A program made the position numbers and the translations under genes. Positions 1 to 12,006 of a stretch of DNA of 64,000 nucleotides are shown one piece after another (the first letter of the stretch is position 1; every line of letters starts with the position of its first letter). The notes below the pieces were generated by a model. The model was not told the origin of the DNA, did no database searches, and saw only the letters and a list, made by a program, of their open reading frames with translations. The stretch comes from Rotaria macrura (taxonomy: Eukaryota; Rotifera; Eurotatoria; Philodinida; Philodinidae): the NCBI GenBank assembly GCA_900239685.1, contig OENT01000966.1, positions 1 to 64,000 on the forward strand, given 5' to 3'.

Positions 1-1060
1 GTAATTGAATGTGGTAATTCTTCCAGAAAACTACACTCAGCACAAAAATAAATACGAGCGAATTTATCTCTAATCTTAAAATCTCGATTATCTAAATTGG
101 TGAGTTGTTCTTGTAATGATGTTGAAACGACACGCTAAATATTAGGGAATTGAATATTTGATTGATCGCAAGCGAGGGGTTTTTCTCCTTGGTATAATTC
201 CATCCTACGTCGACTAATCTCTTCGGTTGTTGGTAATGCAGATTCTTTTTGCTCCGTATATCCATCGATTACAATATAGGAAATGAATTCAAGGGTATCA
301 ACAAATGATATAAAATTTGATTCTTGTTTTGGATTAAGAAAAATTTTACAAACCTCATCGATAAGATGATCTCTTATTTGATTGCTGGCGACATACGTAA
401 CGCCAACGTCTAGTTGCGAGTAACATTTGATGTCACCCAGTTGAATGTTCTCAATTTTTTCCAATCGATGCCGAATCCGAGTTGCTACACTGTAAAAAAG
501 GGCACATTAATATACCCTTTTTTTAAGGTGTAGTTCATGATCATCTTCGATATCTGCAGGAAAACCACGAATATAAACTGCCACACGGTATTGGTCACGA
601 TAGGATCTTGACGAAGTAGATGATCGGTGCTCAACTTTTGGTGATTTTGATTCAACATAGGGAGGATGTGCCTCTTCCGATGGTAATATATCACTCGCGT
701 ACGAATTTGATTCAGAGCCAATTTTAGGCAAGGGTGGCGGATGAGGAGCTAATTTTAATGACGAATGACTGCTGTCATCGAATTCTGGATATAGCTTTGG
801 TGTTACATAAGAAGACAACAGCTGCGTCTAGTGTTTCAGGTGATTGTTGGAATGCAATTCCTTCTCTAATTTTCAGGCGACTTTCCTTATCTACATGTTC
901 TGCAGATTCTAACTGAATTTGAATTCATATAACCACAATAGTCACACTCCCATTCAGCGTCAACAGCATTCAAGCTGTAATCGAAATGAGGATTACCTCG
1001 GTTACTGGCCACTGAGTTTATTTCATCGTCTAAGCTTCCTATTGAAGTCGTTGTTTCCAT
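1..1060 (-). pseudogene. Frameshifted gene with RanBP2-type zinc finger (runs off left edge)
   Basis: A start codon in a good context (accATGG) at 1060-1058 opens a frame of about 56 residues ending in a textbook RanBP2-type zinc finger at 952-893: W-x-C-x2-C-x3-N-x6-C-x2-C. The frame then hits TAA at 889-887. The protein-like signal continues in a second frame (about 900-820), a third rich in Ser and Pro (818-510), and another (about 490-135). That last one meets TAG at 137-135 and stays open beyond it to the window edge. The shift near 520-490 could only be an intron of about 26 bp, which is too short. I see a gene decayed by about three frameshifts and one stop. RanBP2 fingers bind RNA or ubiquitin in known families; the rest of the protein is not recognised. 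Assembly errors could mimic the damage. Confidence 0.55.
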
Positions 1061-1204
1061 GGTACTTCTAATGTGAGAACTGGGAGATTTCTTCTATGGA
1101 TTCTTTTGATGAGGCTTGAGACTGTAACTTGCTTTCACTTATGTGTCGTTCGCTTGGGTTCGTGGAGTATAAATTCTTTGTATTGCTGATGCCGCAGAGT
1201 CGTG

Positions 1205-2402
1205 AACCAGAGCTCCGAATGGGATGGGATGGGACGAGAAATTCGTCCCATGGGACAAATTTTCTTCATCCGTCCCATCCCATCCCATCCCATGGAATTC
1301 AAAAATCGGCCCATCCCATCCCATCGATTTAAGAATCGGCCCATCGCATCCCATGGGATCAAGTTTAAAAAATTTTCGACCCATCCCATCCCATCTCGTC
1401 CCATGGGATTTTCATGCAATATAGAATTTTATCGTTTATCAAATATATTGCAAAATTTTCATATTGCTGAAAGCTCTTCTATTTTTTTTTCAATTTTCAA
1501 ATACAGTCTATTTTAACAAATAGAAGAAGAATTAGATTAATTTCCTGATATCCTCGACAACACTAAAAAAGTAATTAGAACAACACTTATGCTTTAGAAT
1601 CACATTATTCTCAAAAGGACATCGACGTTTTTTTACTTCATTTCTTGCCTTTCTAATTCGTCAGAACATTCGAGGATATTTGAAGTCGCAATTTTTCATC
1701 AAGGAACTGTTCTGAAGCTATATAATTACATAGTAAGGCTGAGCACAGACAAGAAATTGTATTTTCATTATGAGATTCAGAGGTACATTTAGATTCTCGA
1801 AAAAGGAAATTATCAAAATTTCCAAAGTATCCATCGACACTATTAATACACGGTAGTGAAATCAAAACATTAAGAGATATTGGTATTTTCAGAAATCTCG
1901 GGCATTAGATCATTTTTGGGAGCACTGTAAAATTCAGAACCCAAAGGCTTGGAATTTCCGAAACTTCCAAATTTTATTTTTTTTATGTCAGAACATTACT
2001 GGAAATTTATGAGACTTTTATCACAAAGGACTCATCATGATGATCCGGGAATGGATAAATTATCGAAGAACAACCCTCAATAGAAAACAAGAACAAAAAA
2101 TGAGATTGATTCTTGCCGATGTCTACGAACATTGTCTTTTATACAAAAAAATCATAATCGAAAAATCCATATAATCGTCCCATGGGACGAATCTTTCATC
2201 CCATCCCATCCCATGGATCCATGTTTCGTTCCAAGTCGTCCCATGGGACATTCAAGACAAAAAATTTGTCCCATCCCATCCCATCGATCCGTGTTTCGTC
2301 CCAACACGTCCCATGGGATATTTAGGAGAAGTAATTTCGTCCCATGGGATGGGATGGGATGGGACGGGATGGGATTGTCCCATCCCATTCGGAGCTCTGG
2401 TT
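1205..2402. mobile_element. Inverted-repeat element with GGGATGGGAT arms
   Basis: The ends are inverted copies: aaccagagctccgaatggg at 1205 and its reverse complement ending at 2402. Each arm (about 1205-1420 and 2175-2402) is packed with GGGAT/ATCCC units interrupted by the palindrome CCCATGGG. The core (about 1420-2170) is ordinary AT-rich sequence with no convincing coding frame. Long open frames inside the arms are by-products of the repeat. No clear target-site duplication was found. Best read as a non-autonomous foldback or hAT-like element of 1198 bp. Confidence 0.65.
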
Positions 2403-4070
2403 CCGATATTTTTTCGGAAATCTGAAATCCTATTGGCTGCGGATCCACTAAACAAATACCTGGAAAACCAAAAACGTTCCGTTTTCTATATTCTGGCTTG
2501 ATTTCAGGAAATTCTTGAGTCTCTATCAATTCAATAGTGGTAGGGGCGAAAAAATTTTAAAATACTCCTTCCATATAGTAAGCTATAAAACGTAACACAC
2601 AATCTTGAAAATCAAAAACTTTTCTTCATCCATTTTTTTCCAGAGCGGTGCAAAGCATTCTGTTGAAAGATTCGTTTGTTAGATTATGCAGATATATTCG
2701 AGTATGACTACCAACATGCTCAAGTCAACCATTTTAAATCATTCATGTACTGCTAATAGTCACACACATGTACCACTTTTAAATATTACCATATGAATAG
2801 GAAGTCTTTATCCTGCTACGATAGAATGATATCTTTTTTTTGTAAGCTCATCTCCATTAAATTCATTTCTATTAATTTGATTGGAATCTTATCGTCTATA
2901 CGGTCTTATATTAAAGATGTTTATTCTCTCACGATCATTTATAATTCCATATTTTTGCTGACTTCCATATTCTAAGGCATAACCATCTTGTGAGTATGAA
3001 TTATTCGCTGCTTAATTTGTACACAATTTTGTTACACGAAAATTTTCCATTACCTCAATAATAGTGGTTCCTTTGTGCATGCAAAACGTAAATAATGCGT
3101 GGGCATGGTTTTCAACTTTGAATGACTATATCAATTGAATGGTAGAAGGGAAAGACTTGTAATGATTTTTAACAAATATGTAAGTAAAAATATTCTATAA
3201 TGCTTAAAAAATATGAGCCTCAACTGTGTTATTGTTTTTTAAAACACCCTTGGTTCTTTGGTGATATTGCATAAGTGATACATCCTGTGAACTATTCTAT
3301 GTACATGAAATTTTTTCGATATCCTTCTACAGCTGTAAAACAAACCTACCTTTTGATGAAGAGAAAACATTCGCAAAACATTTTGGTAACGTAGAGACAT
3401 GACTTTTTATAAGTCTAAAATAGTGTTTCCTACTTGGAAATTGCACTTGGCACATCAAAGTAACACTGTTCGTTTGTATTTCAAGACACCGCACTTCTAT
3501 TGTAAATGTTTAAAATATTTCTATTTTTCAAAGGAGATCAGTGAGTCTTTTCAAGCCATTTTTCCTAAAAATAACTAAATTTTAGCTGGTTACCATCAGT
3601 TATTTTTGTAATTGTTAAGAATAAACGAGATAAAGCAGCGCAGAATATGCGAAAACCCAAATGAAAAATTTAAATCATTAAGATCGGTTGTTTCAAATCA
3701 GAAAATTTGAGCACATATATCTATTTTTATCTTGTAACTTTTCTTCTTATTCTTATGTACGTTTCCTCATCTTCAGAAAACAATGCCAATGTCTTCGCTG
3801 TTCAAAGTCTCGGTTAAATTACACTGATTGATAAGCACAAAGAAAATGGGATACTCATAATGTACAAGAGGGGCAACATCTCGAAAAAAGCGTTTGTAGG
3901 ATCAAGAAACGTGCTTGTCTGTTTGATAGATCGATGAAAGTCAGTTGAACTGGTTGCGGACAAACAATATATAATCGAACGAAAACACTTTATGAATTTC
4001 AACAACAACAATCATCATTTGATATGTTTATGGAATAATTCTTCTGCATTACGTCTCGATACTCATTTAG
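2403..4070. other. Intergenic, no gene seen
   Basis: AT-rich sequence with only short open frames that lack protein-like composition. It may hold upstream exons of the exon-like ORF that ends at 4263, but no splice-linked candidate was found. Confidence 0.4.
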
Positions 4071-4263
4071 CGACGAAGTTCAAGCTACCAATGTTAGAAA
4101 TGAAACATATCCTCTTCAATTCTACATAAATCATCATTCAAGTAACTCCTGGGATGATTTGTCGAACAAAAATATATCAGCGGACGTATCTAGATTTAGA
4201 CCTGATGACATCTTTTGGATTCCGCCTGAACCAAGGGAAGCATCACATTCAAACGAAAACTAA
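4071..4263 (+). CDS. Putative terminal exon, 63 residues, unknown product
   Basis: The frame opens just after a plausible acceptor (ctcatttag, ending 4070) and reads 63 codons to TAA at 4261-4263. The last 39 codons have a diverged copy at 33348-33464, at the same place relative to another P2X gene (P2X-5). Many differences between the copies are synonymous or conservative, and both stop at the same TAA. The non-coding sequence beyond the stop is also similar, so conservation alone does not prove coding. It converges tail to tail with P2X-1. No family recognised; upstream exons not found. Confidence 0.35.
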
Positions 4264-4722
4264 ATTCTGATTTCAAAAGCGAAGACTATATTTATTTTTT
4301 AGAAGACAATTACATACATTGAGATGAGAAATTCGACCGGATGTTGCCTTGAATTTTTCATGAGCTACAGTGTAGTGCATCAAAAGCTTCGATAAAGTTT
4401 TGCAGTTAAACTTGCAAATTTTGCATCGAAGTTCGAATAAATCAAGTAACATCTCAAAATAGAAAGAGAATTCTATTTTACTAGAACAAGATCAAATCTC
4501 TTAAAACTAATACGTAGTACATTTACTGGTGCACAATCAATACAATAACTTCATGATCAGAAAAACACTAATACATCGAACTAGAATGTCAAACTTTCAT
4601 TTATATCAATAGACAAAACTAAATAATAAAAAGCTAATTATCCACAATGAAAACTTCTGCTATAGACAATATAAAATGGATAACTTGAATCCACTGTAAA
4701 CACACTAATTGCTCAGGACTCG
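4264..4722. other. Intergenic; left edge of duplicated block
   Basis: No gene seen. Close similarity to the block starting at 21333 begins near 4514 (ctagtacatttactgg versus cgtagtacatttactgg). Before that point the sequence resembles 33480-33640 instead. Confidence 0.5.
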
Positions 4723-7327
4723 TCAGAATGTATGAGTGATTGAATGATAGCTGGTCTCGGCATCAGAAAGTTCAACGATATCTTCAATTTTTTCATTAGG
4801 TAATTCTGTTTGATCTTTTGATGACGGATCAAAAGCAATGTTTTCGTCTTTTCTAAAACGCATATTCGGTTCCGAAAAAACATGACCAAGAAGTGCTCTT
4901 GACTGAACAATATCAAACACATAATTTCGATAAATTCGTGCATTTTTCGACAAATGAAGTAGAATGAAATCACAAACAAATGTTGCCAGGCCGAATATTC
5001 CCACTAACGAACCGGTATTCAAGGTTAATGTTATCAAATCAAATTTTCCAGCTTCACCACTAACAGCCGTTATTAAACGAAGACCATAGACTTTGGTTAG
5101 CGTTCGATATTGTTTCCCATCTTGTTTCCATGCAGAAGCGTATCGAAAGTTGAAACCAACGGAGAACGGCTTCTCACGAAAAGGAACGTCGAGACGAGCA
5201 AATGAATATTGTGGTTTACACAGTTTGATATGTCGATCTAAATTACATTCCCAATCGATTTTAATAAGTACAACGCCACCATAACGCAGCATGAGATCAC
5301 GTTCTTGTTTATCTTGTTCGGATTGTTTCATTATGTAATCCAGCGTGAATATAGGACAATCTGTTTCGTTTGTCGGATTGAAAAAACATGGTTTTAAATT
5401 ATCAACCATGTTTTTATGTTTTACGCCAAACGTTGGAAATTCAATAAAATTTTTTACAAATATTGTAAACGTAAGAATTTCTTGAATAAGCATATCAGAT
5501 GAAAAGTCATCTTCAGGAGGACACCATCCTACGAAGCAAAAAGAAACAGTTTCTCAAATAGCCTTCAAGTCAGAACTCGATTGACAATATTTTCATCACT
5601 CAGTTCTCTCTGATGAATCGATACATCTGCGTAGTAAGTCTTTCTTTATTTAAAACAATGTCACCATTTTCTTAATAGCGACGAAGAAAATATTTGTCGA
5701 ATCTGTTAAGTTTATTCCAGTGAGAAAAATCAACATTGACATCTCACCATTTTAACTTTCGAACTAAGTATATTTGTATAGCAAATAAACAATCCAATAA
5801 TTGATACGCCGACAGTTGAGTTGAGCCTTCATTGATTAATTATGAGAGAAACCAAATTGATCCTCGATCACTTTTTTCAACTCAAAATCAGTAGATAGAC
5901 TCATCCTACATCGTCGTACGAGTTGATGGTTTTCTACTGTTACTTTTCCATACCTAAGTTACTCAGTTTTACGAATACGAGTAAGTTTTTCAAATTATTA
6001 TTTTTTTGTTTAACTAGTATATCTTATTGTTCTGTCTTATTTTATTGTTACTAAACAATGTCTGTTGTGAAATCCCAAAAATTCAAGAACCGATTTCTAC
6101 TTGATCGCTTTAGTTACCTACGGGGACGGGGGTTGAATGTGGGCGTTCTGTTCAGATTCATCTGTACACACAAATGAACAGTGCAATAATTTTTGTCAGA
6201 ACGTCAAATTCATCGAGATTGATTAGCACGTTGATAATGAAACCCGCGTGGCAGAGCTTAATCATTGTTTCTGAAAGATTTTACAGTTGACACTATGCAG
6301 CAATATTATAGCAAGAGAAATATTAACGAAAAGGAGATGAGCACTGGAAATGAATAATCGCTTTGAATGCTTATTTGTCTCAATAAAGAGGATTTTCTTA
6401 ATCACGGATGTAAGTCAAAGCGAATCAACCAGACAATAAGGTGATACATGTTGATATAGATATTTTTCTTAATCAATTAAGTAATTAATGAAGGCTCAAT
6501 TGTCGCTTCACCAAATAATTTTATACTAAGAATACACCATTGACAGTTTCGAATTATGGAAACGCGTTTCGCTAAAATTATTTTACTAATACGATGGAAT
6601 GTTGTAAAATAAAAGTAATATCTTATTTACTTTTATGCACGTGAATGTATAATACTTTCGAAATCTTGCCCTCAAGAATTGTATATCTTACCTGCGTATT
6701 CACATAAACCAGTTGAATTTTTCGTATCATTTCCAATTCCAGTATTAAGATTCCTTTCGGATGAAAACAAGCATCGTCCTGTCCAACGTCCGCTTCTACC
6801 AGCTACCAAATATTCATGTTCGCAATCACTATCATTTGTACACATTGCTTCCTTTACTTGTCTGCTTTCAGCACACGTTGACCGTGCTTGATCAGTCTGA
6901 ATAAAATTAGTCATTATAAATACAGCATTATTCTCCAAGGGTGGTATTATATAGTCTGTCAAAATGAAAAGAACACGAAGTCCAATATTCCGAATATTCT
7001 TATTGGATTTTCTTTCCACATACCTGCTCCATCAATAACATTGGTTATGTTCGATGGTGAATAAACATAGCCAATACCTTTTACTTTCAGTGTTATTGAT
7101 GATACGATTGTTGAACTTCGTTTCTGATAGCCTTTGTCATATGCAAGTAAATATACTATTGAATAAATTAGAATGACGATTTGTATAATTCGAAGTAACA
7201 CAGTATATGTTACACTACGTAATAACACTAATTTTGGTGTTTCGTATTCAGTAAAATAACCTATAACCATACGTTTGAAATGTGTGTGAAGATTATAACG
7301 AGTGTCAGTTAACGCATTTGAATTCAT
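4723..7327 (-). CDS. P2X receptor P2X-1 (subfamily I), ATP-gated cation channel
   Basis: Three exons: 7327-7024, 6955-6692 and 5528-4723, giving 457 residues. Introns are GT-AG, phase 1, of 68 and 1163 bp. P2X channels are plasma-membrane trimers opened by extracellular ATP. Visible hallmarks: YETPK near the N terminus (T30, the usual phosphorylation site), TM1 at about 42-63, KGYQ, the ATP-site pair K81/K83 in TLKVKG, the T211/K215 pair in TIFVK, N316-F317-R318, K335, and TM2 at about 360-382 with D376. All ten disulfide cysteines are present (129, 140, 146, 163, 186, 192, 237, 246, 284, 293). NIT 93-95 and NET 243-245 are possible N-glycosylation sites. The tail after TM2 is about 75 residues and has no motif I recognise. 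The upstream in-frame ATG used by P2X-3 and P2X-5 is blocked here by a stop, which fixes this start. Intron 2 carries an inserted repeat. Confidence 0.94.
5811..6504. mobile_element. Inverted-repeat insertion in P2X-1 intron 2 (MITE-like)
   Basis: The ends are imperfect inverted copies: gacagttgag-ttgagccttcatt at 5811 and aatgaaggctcaattgtc ending at 6504, with about 23 matching bases and a 5-bp difference. The other subfamily I genes lack this segment; their intron 2 is 451 and 429 bp against 1163 bp here. No coding frame inside. Target duplication not clear. Confidence 0.5.
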
Positions 7328-10300
7328 TTAGTTTTCAATCCAAGTTTCTTTAAATTCTAGAACACAAATAATGATTATCTTCATTGATGTTTGTTTCGCT
7401 AACTTTTAACAACTTTGTCTGGTATTTCATTTCTTTCTATACAAAGTGAGCTAGAGAATAATCTGATGATCTCTTATTCTAATGAAAATTGATTTCAACA
7501 AACACTAAAAATACGTAAAATTCTCGTCGGCACTGATCTTGTAAACATGATTCATCCAACGATTGATTTGTTTGATGATACTGTGTCCTACTTGACAGCT
7601 CGAAGGTTAATATTCAGCACTAATAGTTAATGTTTGTCCAAATTTCGTCACCTATCATGATATTCTTGGGTAGCATCAGAGAATGACAAAAATAGGCATG
7701 CTATACTTACACTAATGTCTCGTAACTTGGAAGAAAGTATATAGACATATTTGATATGAGAAGAATAAGAAAAACATACGAGTCAGATACTAAGATATTT
7801 CTCAGCCTTAATATTATTAATCTTCATAATAGTTCTCAACATACTTCAATATAAACAAATGTTGACGTATAAATCGCATAACTCTATTACCAGCCTCTAT
7901 CAATTCATGATGTACTGCTATAGATAAGAAATAGCGAACTCGAAATGTTATCATTTAGAACAATGTTTGAAAATATGTCACTACTTACTATTCTGGCGCT
8001 GCTCTTTCCTTCGACTAAAACCAATCCAGAATCTCTAACAACTAATATCAATTTCTTTGTCGAACGTATTGTATGAATGGAAAAATGTAGATAATTTAAC
8101 GAGAGTATTATTTCAGTGCTGATATTTCTTTTGCAATGTATTTCAGCAGAAAAATTAGAATCGAAATAATGTCTACGTACGTGTATTATAATTTTCTTCA
8201 CGAAATTTCATATCTTTTAGGCTCTACAAAATACAAACATTAGTCTTTCGTCTTAAATTGTTGCTGGCACATACAGAAATGAATGAATTGTTTTGTTCCC
8301 TGGTTTTCAATCATATTAAACATTCTATTGATATTATCAGTTCGTATTTGCATATCGAAATGAATCCTATTCGACTACTAGTAAATCATATTAAAAACTT
8401 GAATTTCATGATACTTACAGAATTCACTGGCTCTTCTTTCAGCTAGGAAAAAATTTTATTCATCACTATTTACCGTTTGTACAGATGACGTAGAAATGAA
8501 ATTTTCTGATTTCTGCAGTTTTATTTTGCTTCATATATCGTACTTATTATGTTGTTATAAACAAATGACAGTTGTTTTTCCCGCTATCTCTTGTTTTATT
8601 TGTATTTAACTTCTCTATACTTCTTTTGGATACTTAGAAAAGACTGAATGAACCGTAGATTATTCGTACCAACTGATAGAGTAGTCGTACTACATGAAGA
8701 CATATTAAAGCGAATTTATTGAACTTTTCAAGTTAAATATTAAACATTTGACTATTACATTGAGAATTCTTTTAAAAATTGTCGAAGATTTACTTGCATG
8801 AAACAAGATATGAATTATTCGCTTAAACTACGATTTGCTGATGTTTGGCCCTTTCAAAAAATCCACATGTGCTAACATTAACCGACAAAGCCATCAACCG
8901 ATTGATCTATCGAAGTATTGATTAAGTTAGAGTGCTGACAGAACGCAAATGGTTGACATTCATTTAAGATTTATACTTTCTGACAATCAATACTCCATTT
9001 TGACTGTATAAACTATTTTCTATTCATCGAAGACAGATGAGAATCAAGTGTAATATAGTTCTAAGGTATTCGACTATGAAAAATCGACAATAAATAGGTG
9101 GTAGGTGACAAAGTGAAGTTAGATTCGAAGAAATTAATTTATCAAGGTATTGAGGCAAATCTTTATTCTGTCTAAAATTTTGTCATTTTTCGGAATCAAT
9201 CGATGTTCGAATGAAATTCAACACATGAACCACGCGTACATTTCCTGGCACGATAGGAAGTTCAAAAACTTGAAACTTTTTCGATCGAATCATTTGAATA
9301 TAACCGTTATACTGACATGCTGATATGTACAGTGATTCTCCATTTTATATATTTATTGCCAACTAAAACAGAAATATGTAGAAAATATGAAACCAGCAGT
9401 GGTTCGTTTCATTTTTTCTCATACAAAATATTTTGTAATCTACGTCACTGAGAGACTTCATCGATGAATAAAGTTTTCTTGCCTATCAGAGCAGTGACAA
9501 AATTCATCACAAGTAGATCTCAAGATTTCTGCTTGCTTTTAAAACTGACTTAATCTACTTCTGAATCAGAATTCCACTTACGATTCGGTTGTCAAGATTG
9601 AATTCTGATTGACAAGTAAAATTCTGTTTCCGACAGTAGTTAGAATACGTATACATGATTATATATATATATAAACGTAAATAATCAATGATAGGATGAA
9701 AAAAAAATTCTGCTTGTCCATTGAAATTCTCCTAGGATGAAATCCATTCGTAAGACGATTATATTAATATGAAGAGATAACAAATGTTCTTCATGATAAA
9801 TGTGTATGCAGAAGAATTCTTGAATTCTGCCACTCCTGATTTACATATATATATATATATATTTATGCCTATCATATAGCATCTGTCTTTCGTAATCAAA
9901 GCTAGATGAGTTCCAAGATACATTTTATTTCAAGAGGCGTTCCAGACGAAATGACAACTAACTCGATAGGAAATCCGGACTCGTGAGATCCAGGTTCTTC
10001 TACTGAACAATACTTCAAGAAAGTATATTTTAGAATTCATTTAAAAGACTTCCCTCACTCCATTTTCTACCAGTAGAGAAATTTGTCCTAAACTAGATTA
10101 AAATGATTCGCCGATTTTGAATGTACTTCTTGCCATCTCTCCGTTCGCATTCAAGCGAACAGAAAGATTCAGAAAAGTATCACTTTCAGATAGATGAAAT
10201 TTTCATGTGATCGCTTATATGTTCGAATAATCAGTAGACATTAAAGAATAGCACTGAATTCACTATTCGAGTATTTATTTTCCAATTATCAAATATTCTC

Positions 10301-10505
10301 TGCAAGGGAAACAATTGGAATTTACAAAAATAACATATAAAAGTCAGATAAAATTTCAACATTTCGCTTGATCGCGATTGGCAACATAAGATGATGAATT
10401 CGTGAGATTATTAATCATAAAACAAGCTGAAGCATTGCTAGGTGTTTCGTACAATCAACATAATGTTCCATGGGGATTTGATTTTGAATTTTTATTATTG
10501 AGTTT
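7328..10505. other. Intergenic between P2X-1 and P2X-2
   Basis: No gene supported. From 7328 to about 8830 the sequence is nearly identical to 23491-24900, after which the two copies diverge abruptly. Short AT dinucleotide runs lie near 9660-9672 and 9845-9862. The frame at 8258-8446 recurs at 24335-24523, but only because the whole block is duplicated. Confidence 0.55.
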
Positions 10506-12006
10506 TTACACACGATTTTTTGATAAGTTTTCCGAATCATCTAAATCAACTTTATGAAAAACCTGATTTCGATAGATGCGTGATTTTTTTGAAAGATGAA
10601 GAAGAAGGAGATCGCAAAGAAATGTTGCTAAACCAAATATTCCCATCAATGAACCCGTATTTAATGTCAATGTTTTCAAATCAATTTTTCTTGCTTCACC
10701 AATAATAGCAATTATTAGACGAAGTCCATATGCTTTCGTTAGCGTACGATTATGCTTGTCACCTTGTTTCCATGGCGAAGCGTATCGATAATTGAAACCA
10801 ACAGAAAATGGGTTTTCACGAAAAGGTACATCCAGACGAACAAATGAATATTGTGGTTTGCATAGTTTGATAAGTCGATCTAAATTACATTCCCAATCGA
10901 TTTTAATACGTATGACACCACCGAAACGCAACATGAGGTCACGTTCGTTTTCATCATTTTCAACTTGTTTCATTATGTAATCCAACGTAAATATAGGACA
11001 ATCTTTATTGTGTGTTGGGTGAAAAACACAAGCTTGTAAATCATCTATCATATTTTTGTGTTTGACACCAAATGTAGGAAATTCAATAAAATTTTTCACA
11101 AATATCGTAAAATTGAGCACGTCTTCTACAAGCATATTCGACGAAAGTTCGTCTTCAGCAGGGCACCAACCTTCGAACAGAAAACATTCTATTTCGCAGA
11201 TTTCTCAATACACAGAAAGGCTTTATGTATAAAAGAAATTTTCATGATTCGTCAGCTGTGGATGACTCGTTATTTTTCAATTGTGCAGTGTTAAACCCGA
11301 ACATCGATTACTCACCTTGTAAAGGGGATATAAATTTACGAGATTCCAATGAGCTATCGTCTAAAAATGAACACCTACCCATAAATTCACAGAAACCTTT
11401 GGAATTGATTGTAACATTTCCCATTTCAATGACAGTGTTATTTCCTGTAGAAAATAGACATCGACCTGTCCAATGTCCACTCGTATTCGGTATCAAAGAT
11501 GTATTTTTACAATCATTGTCATTTGTACATTTCCCTTCTTTGAGTTTTCTACGTTCGGCACATCTTGATCGTGTTTGATAAGTTCGAACGAAATTCGTCA
11601 TTATAAATATAGCATTGTTTTCCGATGGTGAAGTTATATAATCTATAGAAAAGCAAATCTTTGTTTCGTGATGAACAAGATCGTTTTATTTTCATGGTTT
11701 ACCAGCTGCATCCATAATGATGTTTTCTCTTTCTGATGTGTGAACATAACCAATTCCTTTGACTTTAAGTGCTACTGATGATATAATTGTTGCGTCCACT
11801 TTTTGATAACCTTTTTCATAGACTAGTAAATAGAGCAGTGAATAAATTAAGATTATAATCTGCATGATTCGAAATAAACCAGCATATTTAACACTACGTA
11901 TTATTACTAATTTTGGTGTTTCGTATGCAGTGAAATAACCAGTGAGCATACGTTTGAAACTTTTGCAAAAATGGTACCGATCTATAACTGATGAAGTTGT
12001 ATCCAT
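10506..12006 (-). CDS. P2X receptor P2X-2 (subfamily II), shortened tail
   Basis: Exons 12006-11703, 11642-11379 and 11170-10506 give 410 residues. Introns are 60 and 208 bp, phase 1, with donors GTAAAC and GTAGGT. Numbering matches P2X-1 up to TM2: K81/K83, T211/K215, K335 and all ten cysteines are kept. The conserved NFR of the ATP site reads N316-Y317-R318. The tail stops about 28 residues after TM2. Below the stop, the same frame still resembles the last ~50 residues of P2X-6, ending in DQAKC just like P2X-6's NQAKC end, but is broken by TAA and a further TGA. The tail was therefore lost by a premature stop, which P2X-4 shares. Confidence 0.93.

Noticed and set aside
1135..1424. Several overlapping open frames on both strands across 1135-1516 and 2132-2529
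   Set aside because: They are translations of the GGGAT/ATCCC repeat arms; the repeats avoid stop codons in most frames.
7905..8201. 98-codon minus-strand frame between P2X-1 and P2X-2
   Set aside because: In the near-identical copy at 24087-24278 it is cut to 63 codons by small changes, so it is not under coding constraint.
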